This document shows, in pieces, positions 1 through 8,741 of a DNA stretch of 64,000 nt. The stretch lies in assembly GCF_000718985.1 (NCBI RefSeq), contig NZ_JODL01000004.1:62001-126000 (forward strand). The letters are read 5' to 3'. The translations under genes and the position numbers were made by a program. Numbering within the stretch: position 1 is the first letter of the stretch; every line of letters begins with the position of its first letter. The notes beneath the pieces are model-generated. The model made no database searches and was not told the origin of the DNA. It was given only the letters and a program-made list of their open reading frames with translations. Source of the stretch: Streptomyces megasporus (GTDB lineage Bacteria > Actinomycetota > Actinomycetes > Streptomycetales > Streptomycetaceae).

Positions 1-943
1 CGGTCCTGACGACGGGGTAGACGAAGGTGTAGTCGGCGTGGATGCGCGGCACGCCCTGTTCCCCTTCCCGCACCTCCATCCGGCCGCGGACCTTGACCAC
101 CTCGCCGACGAGCCGGACCTCGTCCTCGTCGAAGCGGGTGAACAGCGTCGTGGGGTCGTTCTCCTCGGTGGGCTTCTCCAGCGAGGCCCGCAGGTCGGTG
201 ACGAAGTCCCCCATCAGCGGGTCCAGCAGCGTCAGGGCCTCGGTCGGCTCGGCACCGTGGAGCACGTCCCGATCGAGGTTGGCGGAGACGAGGAACCGCT
301 TGGTGCGCTCCAGCGCCGCCTCGACCGCGGCGGCCGGCACGTTCCCGACCGCGGTGGCCTTCGGCACCTCGATGGCGTCCGCGCCGTCGGCCCACCGCAG
401 CGCGGGCGATCCGGCGAAGGGCTTCTCCACCGTGGGACGGTCCGGGAAGGTCTCCTCATCGGGGGCGCCGGCCGGTCTCGCGGTCTCCGCGGGCAGGGGC
501 GCCGACCCGTCGTCCCCGCCGGGTATCCAGGAGCGCACGAGGGGCGGGTTGAGGGCGTAGAGCAGGGCGAGGGCGACCACGGCCACGCCGACGCCCGTCC
601 CGACCCGGCCCATTCCTCCGCTTCCGCGCCGGCCCCCTTCCATCTCCCGCCAGGCGGGTCCGGTGCGCCACCCCTCGGGCTGCCAGGGTTCGGGCCGCCG
701 CCTGCGGAGCCTGCCCCGCAGGGGCCTGTTCCGCGCGGCCTCCTCGTCCCGGTGCCGCAGGTGGGCGGTCACCATCCGCGCTCGGGCCGACGGCTCCTGC
801 GGGGCGGGACGTTCCGACGCGCATTCCTCGACGAAGCGCTCCCATGCCTCGTCCGGCACCGCCGGCCGCCCTCCCGGTTCGCTTCCCGATGCGTCTCCCG
901 GTTCGTTCCTGTCGTTCCCGGGGCCGGGTGGTTGGACGGGCAT
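1..943 (-). CDS. Hypothetical single-pass membrane protein, cut by left edge
   Basis: The reading frame begins at an ATG at 943 and stays open to the window edge, so the C-terminus is missing (314 codons seen). The N-terminal 110 residues are charged, Pro/Arg-rich and probably cytoplasmic. A single hydrophobic segment follows at about residues 112-131 (GVGVAVVALALLYAL), and the rest would lie outside the membrane. The outer part is acidic and contains a regular domain (NVPAAAVEAALERTKRFLVSANLD) that I do not recognise. Actinobacterial conserved hypothetical proteins of this general design are common. No function is assigned. It is transcribed in the same direction as the XRE regulator upstream, about 200 bp away. 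Confidence 0.6.
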   Translation of the reverse strand, partial: MPVQPPGPGNDRNEPGDASGSEPGGRPAVPDEAWERFVEECASERPAPQEPSARARMVTAHLRHRDEEAARNRPLRGRLRRRRPEPWQPEGWRTGPAWREMEGGRRGSGGMGRVGTGVGVAVVALALLYALNPPLVRSWIPGGDDGSAPLPAETARPAGAPDEETFPDRPTVEKPFAGSPALRWADGADAIEVPKATAVGNVPAAAVEAALERTKRFLVSANLDRDVLHGAEPTEALTLLDPLMGDFVTDLRASLEKPTEENDPTTLFTRFDEDEVRLVGEVVKVRGRMEVREGEQGVPRIHADYTFVYPVVRT

Positions 944-1141
944 GGCGCTGTTCTTCCGTTCTCTTCCGAGTCGCGCGCGGGCACGAAGACGATGATCAAG
1001 CGCGCCATTCCTACACTTCCGCACACGCCCGCACAAGGGTTGTATGAAAAGTGACAGTTTCTTGCGTGATGTCCGTCACGTTCGGTGACGCACCGGGCGG
1101 CTGTCGATCGGAAGCGGCCGGTGATCGGAAGCGGCCGTCGA

Positions 1142-1999
1142 TCAGAAGTCGTCGCGCATCTCCCGCAGGACGCGTTCGGTCTCCTGCACCGGAACGGCCT
1201 GGGTGACCATGCGGTCGAGCGCTTCCAGGTAGGTGGTGACCTCGGGGCGCTCGTCGATGTAGACGGCGCCGGTCAGGCTCTCGGTGTAGACGACGTCCGG
1301 CAGTTCCGGATAGCTGAACCGGAAGAGCTGGAAGGGGCCGAACATGCCGGGGTGCGGGCCGGCGCTGAACGGCATGATCTGCAGGCTGACGTTCGGCTTC
1401 GCGTTCTCCTCGATCAGCCGGTCGATCTGGGCCCTCATCACGTCCGCACCGCCCACCGGCCGCCGCAGCACCTGCTCGTCCAGCACCATCCACAGGCGCG
1501 GGGCGTCGGGTTTGGTCAGGAGTCGCTGCCGTCCCATGCGCAGCGCGACCCGGTGGTCGAGCTCCTCCTCGTCCGCCCCGGGGAAGCCGGTCCGCAGCAG
1601 GGCGCGGGCGTAGTCCTCGGTCTGGAGCAGGCCGGGGACGCAGTGGGGCTCGTAGGAGCGGATGAGGGAGGCTTCGCTCTCCAGGCTGACGTAGAGGCTG
1701 AACCAGTCCGGCAGGACGCTGCGGAACCGGTGCCACCAGCCGGGCTTGCCGGCCTTCTCCACCAGGGCGAGGAAGGCGTCGATCTCGTCCTTCTCGACGC
1801 CGTAGCTCTCCAGCAGCGCCTTGACGTAGAGGGGGCGCAGGCCCACCTCGGCCTTCTCCATGCGACGGACCGTGGAGGTGGTGACGCTCAGTACCTTGGC
1901 CGCTTCCTCGAACGACCACCCGGCCTGTTCGCGCAGATCGCGCAACCGCAGCCCCAGGACGATCTGCCCCACGGTCGGCGCCGACCGGGATTCGGCCAT
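1142..1999 (-). CDS. XRE-family regulator with DUF5753 sensor domain
   Basis: This is a DNA-binding regulator of the type abundant in Streptomyces (WhiJ-like class). An N-terminal helix-turn-helix lies at about residues 13-70 (LRLRDLREQAGWSFEEAAK...TSTVRRMEKAEVG). A DUF5753 domain fills the rest (ESEASLIRSYEPHCVPGLLQTEDYARALL). I chose the ATG at 1999 (285 aa) over an in-frame ATG 17 codons upstream because GAGAGGGA lies 6 bases before it. It is divergent from an ATP-binding protein gene at 2364; such pairs are usually joined by a small DUF397 gene, which is absent here. In this class the ligand or partner of the DUF5753 part is generally unknown. Autoregulation through the palindrome at 2087-2097 is an inference. 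Confidence 0.85.
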   Translation of the reverse strand: MAESRSAPTVGQIVLGLRLRDLREQAGWSFEEAAKVLSVTTSTVRRMEKAEVGLRPLYVKALLESYGVEKDEIDAFLALVEKAGKPGWWHRFRSVLPDWFSLYVSLESEASLIRSYEPHCVPGLLQTEDYARALLRTGFPGADEEELDHRVALRMGRQRLLTKPDAPRLWMVLDEQVLRRPVGGADVMRAQIDRLIEENAKPNVSLQIMPFSAGPHPGMFGPFQLFRFSYPELPDVVYTESLTGAVYIDERPEVTTYLEALDRMVTQAVPVQETERVLREMRDDF

Positions 2000-2363
2000 G
2001 ACGTCTCCCTCTCTGCCCGCCTCCGTACCGCAGGCAGAGCAGTGTGCCACGTCCCGGGTGCCACAGCCAGACTGTCGCTTAAATATTGCAAATTGCAGAA
2101 CTCTTCTTGCCTTTTGCGGACGTCAATGAGCATAGTAGCCGGGTGATCCAGTCCACGACGCGATCGTCCCAGCGTCGAGCCATCCCGGAAAGCGGGCCGT
2201 CCCGCCCCACTCGCGGAGCCCGCGTGCTCGCCGCTCCGCCGTGCGGTGACGCGCCGGGCGCAGCGACTGGTCAGCGGGCGTTTCCGAGCACCGACGCCCT
2301 CCGCGAGTCGGATCTCGAGGCGGTGCCTCCCTCGCTCGCCGGCATACGAAAGGCGAGCCTGTG
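2000..2363. promoter_or_regulatory. Divergent promoter region, XRE regulator // ATP-binding protein
   Basis: This 364-bp gap holds no convincing gene. Around 2079-2100 it is clearly AT-richer than its surroundings and contains the palindrome TGCAAATTGCA at 2087-2097, with the half-site ATTGCA twice in tandem at 2085-2097. A binding site for the XRE regulator is the obvious guess. I looked for a small DUF397 open frame and did not find one. Confidence 0.4.
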
Positions 2364-2825
2364 ATGGCTCTTCTCCCCTACTCCGCGCGCATCGCCCCCA
2401 CGCTTTCCGCCGTGCCCGCCCCACGGTCACGGCTCCGGGCGGAGTTCGAGGTGCCGGCCCAGCGATCCTCCGTGGGAGTGGCGCGGCGCCTCCTCGCCGA
2501 GTGGCTGAACCGCTGGCACTGTCCCCCGGACACCGTCGAGACCGCCCAACTGGTCGTCTCCGAGTTCACCACCAACGCCGTGCTCCACACCGACAGCGAC
2601 CGGATCGTCTGCCGGATCCAGCAGTCCGAGCGGTGGCTGCGCATCGAGGTGCACGACCAGGGCACCGGCGTGCTCGCCCTCACGCCGCGCTCCGCGGACA
2701 CCGACGCGACCAACGGACGCGGCCTCCAACTCGTCGACGCCCTGACCGACTCCTGGGGGGACATCCCCGCGTCCCGCACGCGCGGGCGCGTCGTGTGGGC
2801 GGAGCTGAGGTTGGGCGGCGCGTGA
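2364..2825 (+). CDS. ATP-binding protein, RsbW-like anti-sigma/regulatory kinase fold
   Basis: A 153-aa single-domain HATPase_c_2 protein. The N-box (VVSEFTTNAVLHT, about residues 65-77) and G1 box (VHDQGTG) and G2 region (TNGRGLQLVDALTDSWG) are all present, so ATP binding is likely. The fold is that of RsbW/SpoIIAB anti-sigma factors. In Streptomyces most of these lone proteins have no known partner, and no sigma factor or anti-anti-sigma gene is adjacent. Either a GTG at 2361 or the ATG at 2364 could start it; AAAGGCG lies upstream. It is divergent from the XRE regulator, a common arrangement for developmental or stress regulators. Confidence 0.8.
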   Translation: MALLPYSARIAPTLSAVPAPRSRLRAEFEVPAQRSSVGVARRLLAEWLNRWHCPPDTVETAQLVVSEFTTNAVLHTDSDRIVCRIQQSERWLRIEVHDQGTGVLALTPRSADTDATNGRGLQLVDALTDSWGDIPASRTRGRVVWAELRLGGA

Positions 2826-2897
2826 CGCGCCGGGCGTCCGCCTCCGCTCTCTCCTCTTCCCCCGCTCCGCCCGTACGCGCCGTACGCGCCGTGCGTG

Positions 2898-4313
2898 TCA
2901 CTCTCCGGCGGGCATGTCCGGCGGCGTGCCGTACCAGACCGTGGTGACGTTGCAGAACTCGCGGATGCCGTGCCCCGCCAGTTCCCGGCCGTAACCGGAA
3001 CGCTTCACTCCGCCGAAGGGCATCGCCGGGTGCGACGCGGTCATGCCGTTGATGTAGACGCCGCCCGCGCCGAGGTCCCGCACGCAGCGCTCCTGCTCCT
3101 CCTCGTCCCTGGTCCAGACGTTGGAGCTCAGGCCGAAGGTGGTGTCGTTGGCCACCTCGATCGCCCGGTCCAGGTCCGCCACCTTGTAGAGGGTCGCCAC
3201 CGGTCCGAAGGTCTCCTCCCGGTGGACGCGCATCTCGGGGGTGATGTCCGCCAGGACGGTCGGCTCGTAGAACCAGCCCGCCGGGTGGCTCGCCGGCCGC
3301 CGTCCCCCGCACAGCACGGTCGCGCCGTGGTTCCGGGCGTCCTCGACCAGCTCCTCCAGGTCGGCCCTCCCCTTCTCGCTGGAGAGTGGTCCGACGTCGG
3401 TGGACTCGTCCATCGGGTCGCCGACCCGCAGGGCCTTCATGCCGTCCACGAAGAGCCGGGTGAACTCGTCGTACACGTCCCGGTGCACGATGAAGCGCTT
3501 GGCGGCGATACAGGACTGCCCGTTGTTCTGGGTCCGCGCGGTCACCGCGACCTCGGCCGCCCTCTCGATGTCCGCCGAGGGCATGACGATGTAGGGGTCG
3601 CTGCCGCCCAGCTCCAGGACGGTCTTCTTGATCTCGTCACCGGCGACGCTCGCCACCGAGCGTCCGGCGGGCTCGCTGCCGGTGAGCGTCGCGGCGGCCA
3701 CGCGCGGATCGCGCAGGACTTTCTCGACGGCGCCGGAGCCGATCAGCAGCGTCTGGAAGCAGCCCTTGGGGTATCCGGCGCGGCGGAAGAGTTCCTCCAG
3801 GTAGAGCGCGGTGCGCGGCACGTTGGAGGCATGCTTGAGCAGGCCGGTGTTGCCCGCCATCAGCGCGGGCGCGGCGAAGCGGATCACCTGCCAGAGGGGG
3901 AAGTTCCACGGCATCACCGCCAGGACGGGTCCCAGCGGGCGGTAGCGCACGTACGCCCTGGTCCCTCCGCTGTCCTCGACGTCCGCGGGCGAGGGGTGCT
4001 CGTCGGCCAGCAGTTCCTCGGCGCGCTCGGCGTACCAGCGCATCGCCTTCACGCACTTGGCTGCCTCGGCGCGGGCCGCGGTGACGGGCTTGCCCATCTC
4101 CGTGGTCACCGTGCGGGCGATGTCGTCCTGGTCCTTCTCCAACAGGTCGGCCGCCCTGCGCAGCAGTTCGGCGCGCTCGGCGAAGTCGGTGCTGCGGTAC
4201 GTCTCGAAGGTGGCGCGGGCGAGGTCCAGTCGCTTCTCGATCTCCTCCGCGCCCAGGGACTCGAAGGTCTGCAGCGTCTCCCCGGTCGCCGGGTTGGTGG
4301 TCGCGATGGGCAT
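2898..4313 (-). CDS. gabD: Succinate-semialdehyde dehydrogenase, NAD(P)-dependent
   Basis: An aldehyde dehydrogenase of 471 aa, the usual length for the family. It oxidises succinate semialdehyde to succinate at the end of GABA breakdown. Visible landmarks are MPWNFPLWQ (cofactor region), the catalytic Glu in LELGGSDP, the nucleophilic Cys in GQSCIAAKRF, and the C-terminal EEFGPVA-like motif (EETFGPVATLYK). The GGSDP and WNFPLW versions resemble the E. coli Sad/YneI type more than long GabD. The ATG at 4313 has a purine-rich leader (GAGGAAC). It lies downstream of the tap-tpg terminator in the same direction and appears monocistronic. The exact semialdehyde substrate is assigned by family resemblance only. 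Confidence 0.85.
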   Translation of the reverse strand: MPIATTNPATGETLQTFESLGAEEIEKRLDLARATFETYRSTDFAERAELLRRAADLLEKDQDDIARTVTTEMGKPVTAARAEAAKCVKAMRWYAERAEELLADEHPSPADVEDSGGTRAYVRYRPLGPVLAVMPWNFPLWQVIRFAAPALMAGNTGLLKHASNVPRTALYLEELFRRAGYPKGCFQTLLIGSGAVEKVLRDPRVAAATLTGSEPAGRSVASVAGDEIKKTVLELGGSDPYIVMPSADIERAAEVAVTARTQNNGQSCIAAKRFIVHRDVYDEFTRLFVDGMKALRVGDPMDESTDVGPLSSEKGRADLEELVEDARNHGATVLCGGRRPASHPAGWFYEPTVLADITPEMRVHREETFGPVATLYKVADLDRAIEVANDTTFGLSSNVWTRDEEEQERCVRDLGAGGVYINGMTASHPAMPFGGVKRSGYGRELAGHGIREFCNVTTVWYGTPPDMPAGE

Positions 4314-4502
4314 GGGGTTCCTCCTCGGAAGCGGTGGAGGCGGCGCGGCCGGTGGCCGACGGCCCGTGTTCGCGACCCCGCGTACCCGCCTGCGGCCCTC
4401 TCACTCGACGGGCGCGGGATCGCCGGGGAGGACGGCCCGCCGCCACACCGGTTCGACGGTCCGCGCGACCGGGACGACCGGGACGACCGGGAGGGCTTCC
4501 GG

Positions 4503-4537
4503 CGCCGGGACGCGCCGGAGGTCGGCGCGTCCCGGCG
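4503..4537 (-). terminator. Hairpin terminator after tap-tpg
   Basis: Perfect 15-bp arms (4503-4517 and 4523-4537, CGCCGGGACGCGCCG and its complement) with a 5-nt loop. It starts 3 bp past the tpg stop codon. There is no T-run, as is usual for Streptomyces hairpin terminators. Confidence 0.75.
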
Positions 4538-4539
4538 GC

Positions 4540-5097
4540 TCAGTAGCTCATCTCCACGTAGTCGATGTCGGTGAACTCCACGACGAGACCGGGGGCCCGT
4601 CGGCCGCCGTCCTTGAAGTAGACCTCCTGCAGGCCCTCGGCGACGATGTCCCGCAGCTCCTGTTCGCTCGCCCCGGCGGCCCGCGCGTCGAACAGCCGCC
4701 GCGCGTAGACGGGCGGGAGGTGCTGGGTGATGCGGCGCATCCGGCCGTCGTCGGTGGTGCCGGGCGCGGCGGTGAAGCCGAAGCGGGCCCGGGCCTCGAC
4801 GGCGATCCCCGTGCTGGTGGCGGCCTTCCGCTCGGCGCGGCGGCGGACCCTGGGCTGCCAGTCCTTGCGGACCTCGCGCTCCAGGGCCTCGGCGAGGGCC
4901 TTGGGCGGGTGCTTGCGCTGCCCGGCCACATAGCGCTGAACGGTGCGCTGGGAGACCCCCAACCGTCGGGCGACGGCCTTGGTGGACCCCTTGGCCTGCC
5001 GTACCAGGAACCGCATCCGCGCGCCGGCGGACTTCGGAATGGGCCGGGTGAAGACGTTCCGCTCGGCCGTCTCCAGTCCTTCGGCGATCTTCCCCAT
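4540..5097 (-). CDS. tpg: Telomere terminal protein Tpg
   Basis: A 185-aa protein with the size and layout of Streptomyces Tpg, the protein bound covalently to the 5' ends of linear replicons that primes end-patching. The N-terminal half has a helix-turn-helix-like segment (STKAVARRLGVSQRTVQRYVAGQRKHP, about residues 38-64), as known Tpgs do. The conserved C-terminal half contains RRITQHLPPVYARRLFDARAAGASEQELRDIVAEGLQEVYFKDGG-type sequence and ends DIDYVEMSY. The gene starts 3 bp after the tap stop with GGGGGAG as ribosome binding site, so the two are translated together. A terminator follows immediately. Identification rests on the tap partner and the recognisable C-terminal motif. Confidence 0.9.
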   Translation of the reverse strand: MGKIAEGLETAERNVFTRPIPKSAGARMRFLVRQAKGSTKAVARRLGVSQRTVQRYVAGQRKHPPKALAEALEREVRKDWQPRVRRRAERKAATSTGIAVEARARFGFTAAPGTTDDGRMRRITQHLPPVYARRLFDARAAGASEQELRDIVAEGLQEVYFKDGGRRAPGLVVEFTDIDYVEMSY

Positions 5098-5100
5098 CGA

Positions 5101-7464
5101 TCACTCCCCCTCGGCGACGGCGTCCACGCCGTCCTTGATGTGGCGGGCCGGGTTGTGACCGGCTTCCATCAGCTCCAGGGCCCAGGCCAGGGGCCGGGTG
5201 CCCTCGTGCTTGACCATGCCCGGCGAGACGCCGAGCCGGAACGTGCCCGGTGCGGGCCTGCCGTCCTCCGCGCGGGGCAGGACGTCCAGCGGGGAGGGCC
5301 CGTCACCGGGGTAGACGACGCAGTCCGACAGCACGGCGAGGGGGTAGAGCCCGGCGGTGGCCGCGGTCCTGACCATCTTGCGGTGCATGTTGACCCGCGC
5401 GGTGGCGATGACGGCGGCGCGGATGTCGGGACGCCAGGTGGGACGCTCCAGCGCGGGCCACCGCTCGCCGGGGCGGTAGCCCAGGCCCTGGGGGCGTTCG
5501 CGGAGCTTGCCGATGCCGCCCTTGACGGTGGCCTTGACGGCGGACAGCACGGCGGCCTGACGCCGGTCGGTGTCCTTGTGGCTCTCCATGGCGGCCAGGT
5601 AGGCGGCCTCGTCGAGATCGGCGGTGACGCCGAGGGCGGCCATCGTCTCCAGGTAGGCGGCGCGCAGTCGGGCGTGCCACGGGTCCAGGTACGGGCCGCG
5701 GTCGGGCCTCACCCACGCCTCCACCGGCCGGACCTCGGCGCCGAGTTCGACGGCGTAGGCGACGGTGGGGGTGGCGTACCAGGCCGGTCCCCGCGGCCGG
5801 CCGCCGTGCGGGGTGAACGGGCTCGGCAGCCGGGGGTCGAGATCGACGTGCGAGAGGTCGACCAGCCAGCAGCCGGGCAGTTTTCCGTCGAAGTCGGGGG
5901 CGGTGACGTGGACGGCCGGTCCGAGACCGACCGTCAGCCGGCTCGCCGCGGCGAGGAACGCGGTGTTGACGTCGATGCCGACGGCCCAGGGGCGGGCGCG
6001 CTCGTCGTCGGCGACCAGCTCCGGATCGCGGAGCCACTCGTACGCCTCCTCGTCCAGGACGTCCGTGGCGGCGCGGCCGGCGGCGACGGGATGTTCGTCG
6101 GGGGCCTCGGGCGGGGCGGGGTCCACGGGGGTGGTGAGCGATCCGGGCACCGGGGCGGACACCCACGCGCCGCCGGTCTCGTCGCGCACCGCGCGGGTCG
6201 GCGGGCGCACGGCGGTCATCAGTTCCAGACCGCAGACGGCGGTGGAGCCGCAGGGAGTCAGGACGCGGGCGGCGTAGTCGCCCAGCGTCCGGGCCAGTTC
6301 GGCCGGGGGGAAGTCGGCCGCGTCGCCCCAGGAGCGGGAGTCCAGCGCGCCCCAGGGGAGGACGGCGAACTGCACGCACAGGCGCCGGCCGGCCTGCGCG
6401 GGCCGGTGGACGCGCGCCCAGGGGCCGAAACCGCGCCGGGTGAGCCGCCACCCGGCCTTGGTGAGTCCCCGCACGGCGGGGTGCGAGTCGGGCAGGCGCA
6501 GGCCGCGGCGGTCCGTCAGCTCCACGGGCAGGCCCAGGCGTTCGGCGGCGTCGCCGGTGAGGACGACGAGCGGGTCGGCGTCCCGGCCGGAGCGGTGCAG
6601 TCGCGGCGCGCCGAGTCCGGCGTCGTTCAGCGCCCACTCCGCCAGTTCCGGGACGGTCCGCGCCGGGCAGTGGAGGGTTCGGCCGTCGGCGAGGTGGGCG
6701 GTGCCCTCCCCGTCCAGGACGGCGAGCGGGCCGCTCGGGAAGCGGGAGTCGGGGGCCGGGGGTGCGGAGGCGGGGGCGGGGGCGCGTCGCGCGGGCGGTT
6801 TCACCACCGGCCGCCTCGGCGCGGGCGCGGTGGTCCGTGCCGGCGGGGAGGCGGGCGCGGACACGGCGACGGGTGCCGGCGCGGACACGGACACGGGCAC
6901 GGTCGGGGCGGCGGGGGCCGGTGGGGCCGGTGGGGCCGTGGGGACGGTGCGGCAGAAGCCGCCGATGTGCTGAGGCCGTCCCGCCGCGCGGTAGGGCGTC
7001 GGCCGCCCGCACAGTACGCACGGCAGCGGCTCCCCGGTGACGAGCTCGCCACCCCCGGCGCGGTCCGCCTCGGCGACTGCGGGAACGGCGGGAGCGGCGG
7101 GCTCCACGGGGGGCACGGAGGCGGCCGACTCCACCACCGGCCCCGCGACCGACCCCGCGACCGGCACCCCGACCGGCCCCGCAGCGCGCGCGGGGACGGG
7201 CTCCTCCTCCTCGGCCGGGTACTTGGCCGCCCAGCCCTCCAGCAGACGCGCGTACGCCTCGCGCTTGGGAGGACGCGGGTCGCTGCGGCCGGCCTCCCAG
7301 CCGGCCACGGTCTCCCGCCGTACGCCGAAGACCTCGGCGAGTTCGCTCCGCGTCACTCCCGCGGCCGTGCGCAGCCGCTTGCGTTCGGCGGGCGGCGGGA
7401 GTTCTTTCGGGCGGGCCAACAGGGCGTCGACCGCGGCCATCAGCTCGTCCCGCTCGTTGGGCAT
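5101..7464 (-). CDS. tap: Telomere-associated protein Tap
   Basis: A 787-aa protein matching Streptomyces Tap, which binds the 3' single-stranded telomere overhang and recruits Tpg. The N-terminus has an XRE-like helix-turn-helix (RKRLRTAAGVTRSELAEVFGVRRETVAGWEAGRSDP, about residues 28-62). A long low-complexity Pro/Ala linker follows with a zinc-finger-like CVLC...C spacing (ELVTGEPLPCVLCGRPTPYRAAGRPQHIGGFCRT). The large C-terminal half includes GIDVNTAFLAAASRL, which resembles the motif region of polymerase-like proteins. The linker makes it slightly longer than the approximately 740 aa I remember for S. coelicolor Tap. The ATG at 7464 has GGAGGTG at good spacing. It forms an operon with tpg. 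Confidence 0.92.
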   Translation of the reverse strand: MPNERDELMAAVDALLARPKELPPPAERKRLRTAAGVTRSELAEVFGVRRETVAGWEAGRSDPRPPKREAYARLLEGWAAKYPAEEEEPVPARAAGPVGVPVAGSVAGPVVESAASVPPVEPAAPAVPAVAEADRAGGGELVTGEPLPCVLCGRPTPYRAAGRPQHIGGFCRTVPTAPPAPPAPAAPTVPVSVSAPAPVAVSAPASPPARTTAPAPRRPVVKPPARRAPAPASAPPAPDSRFPSGPLAVLDGEGTAHLADGRTLHCPARTVPELAEWALNDAGLGAPRLHRSGRDADPLVVLTGDAAERLGLPVELTDRRGLRLPDSHPAVRGLTKAGWRLTRRGFGPWARVHRPAQAGRRLCVQFAVLPWGALDSRSWGDAADFPPAELARTLGDYAARVLTPCGSTAVCGLELMTAVRPPTRAVRDETGGAWVSAPVPGSLTTPVDPAPPEAPDEHPVAAGRAATDVLDEEAYEWLRDPELVADDERARPWAVGIDVNTAFLAAASRLTVGLGPAVHVTAPDFDGKLPGCWLVDLSHVDLDPRLPSPFTPHGGRPRGPAWYATPTVAYAVELGAEVRPVEAWVRPDRGPYLDPWHARLRAAYLETMAALGVTADLDEAAYLAAMESHKDTDRRQAAVLSAVKATVKGGIGKLRERPQGLGYRPGERWPALERPTWRPDIRAAVIATARVNMHRKMVRTAATAGLYPLAVLSDCVVYPGDGPSPLDVLPRAEDGRPAPGTFRLGVSPGMVKHEGTRPLAWALELMEAGHNPARHIKDGVDAVAEGE

Positions 7465-7574
7465 GGAACACCTCCGCGTCCGAGCCTAGCCACCCTCGCG
7501 CGCCGGACCGCGCACCGGCCGTTCCCTTCCCCGTCTCCGTGCGCGGAGTGCGGTCCCGAGCGGGCGCGCGCCCG

Positions 7575-8444
7575 TCACACCTCGACCACGACGAGGTTCT
7601 CCACGGAGTGTGCCCCCAGCCGTCGGAGCAGGTCGGCCTGGGGCGCGCCACACAGGATCTCCACCCGTCGGGCGCCGGCGCCGGCGGCCTGACGGAGCAG
7701 CAACGAGGCGCAGCCGATGTCCAGGAAGCACAGCCGCGACAGGTCCACGCGCACCGGCGAGGTGCGCCCGCGCGGCGTCAGCACCGTCCGCAGCGCCGCG
7801 TGGAACCCGTCGCGCGTGGCGAGGTCGGCGTCGCCGATGATCCCGACCTCGTCCGTCCCGTACACGGCCCCGAGGTCGCCGGGCCGCTCCAGCAGGTCGA
7901 CCGGGTGGAGCCTCCGCACGGCCGTGAGCACCTCGTCGTCGAAGCGGCGCCGGTCGTAGGCGCAGACCTCCGTGTACCGACCGTCGGCGAAGAGGTGCTC
8001 GGCGTGGGCCTCGCGGTGCGTCACCGTCTCGATGTCGACGTCGAGGTCCCACACCCAGGCCATGTCGACGTAGACGCGCAGGCCCGCGTACCCCTCCCGC
8101 AGTGCCCGTTCGGTCTCCTCCCTCAGCCGTCCCGTCTGCCGTCGGGGGGTGAAGCCGCCATCCGGCCGGATCAGTTCCCGGACGCTGCTGTGGAGGAGTT
8201 GCCCTCGGGAGCGGGCGGCCTCGGCCAGGGACGCGAAGGGAAGCAGACGCCGCTCGGTCTCCGCCACGGGGAGCGCCGGGTCGGGGAAGAGGACGACCTT
8301 CTCCCCCCGGACCAGCCCGTCGTGGGTGAAGGCCGCCAGCCCCGGCCAGAGCGGCTCGTCCGCGTACCCGACGAAGGCGTGGTCCCCCGGCCTCAGTCCC
8401 TCCACGGCGATGGTGTGGTCGGTTGCGCCGTTCCATACGGCCAC
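7575..8444 (-). CDS. MEDS-domain sensor with C-terminal STAS domain
   Basis: The N-terminal 180 residues fit the MEDS (methanogen/methylotroph DcmR sensory) domain: GDHAFVGYADEPLWPGLAAFTHDGLVRGEKVVLFPDPAL, later GLRVYVDMAWVWDL. The C-terminal third is a STAS domain (VRVDLSRLCFLDIGCASLLLRQAAGAGARRVEILC), like anti-anti-sigma factors. The STAS phosphorylation position reads LDIGC rather than the usual DSSG, so phosphorylation is doubtful. I chose the GTG at 8444 (AAGGGG 9 bases upstream) because the earlier in-frame ATGs at 8585 and 8492 lack a ribosome binding site. It likely senses a small molecule or redox state and acts on an anti-sigma factor; no partner is adjacent. Confidence 0.75.
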   Translation of the reverse strand: MAVWNGATDHTIAVEGLRPGDHAFVGYADEPLWPGLAAFTHDGLVRGEKVVLFPDPALPVAETERRLLPFASLAEAARSRGQLLHSSVRELIRPDGGFTPRRQTGRLREETERALREGYAGLRVYVDMAWVWDLDVDIETVTHREAHAEHLFADGRYTEVCAYDRRRFDDEVLTAVRRLHPVDLLERPGDLGAVYGTDEVGIIGDADLATRDGFHAALRTVLTPRGRTSPVRVDLSRLCFLDIGCASLLLRQAAGAGARRVEILCGAPQADLLRRLGAHSVENLVVVEV

Positions 8445-8741
8445 GTCGTGCCGCCCCTTCGTGCTGGGAGAATCAAGGTGGCAGCACGACATTACGCTCG
8501 GTGTTCGTCCAGGGGAAACAGTTGCCTGTTTCCGGCGCTTCTTGACAGAGCGCGAACGGAATCCCGCATACGGTGATCGCTTCACCGGGACGGCGGCGCG
8601 AGAATGATCGCGCTTCCCTCCGCCACTCCCCCTCCACGCCGTCGGGCGCCCTCTCCCCGCGGGCCCACGGACTCGCGGACGCCCCCGGACGTCCGCGGAG
8701 ACCGCGCGGCGAGGTTCACGGAACGCCCGCGCCGCGCCCGG
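8445..8741. promoter_or_regulatory. Promoter region upstream of the MEDS-STAS gene
   Basis: No gene is seen in this 297-bp gap. The inverted repeat GGAAACA-GTTGCC-TGTTTCC (8514-8533) lies about 70 bp upstream of the MEDS-STAS start and is the only clear signal. It could be an operator or part of a stress-sigma promoter. The rest carries short GC-rich repeats only. Confidence 0.35.

Noticed and set aside
4468..4492. GGACGACCG-type repeats upstream of gabD considered as a CRISPR or iteron array
   Set aside because: Only two or three short adjacent copies without spacers; simple GC-rich tandem repeat.
4057..7692. 1211-codon plus-strand frame opposite tap-tpg
   Set aside because: Tap and Tpg on the minus strand have clear domains, ribosome binding sites and a terminator; the plus-strand product is low-complexity Gly/Arg/Val.
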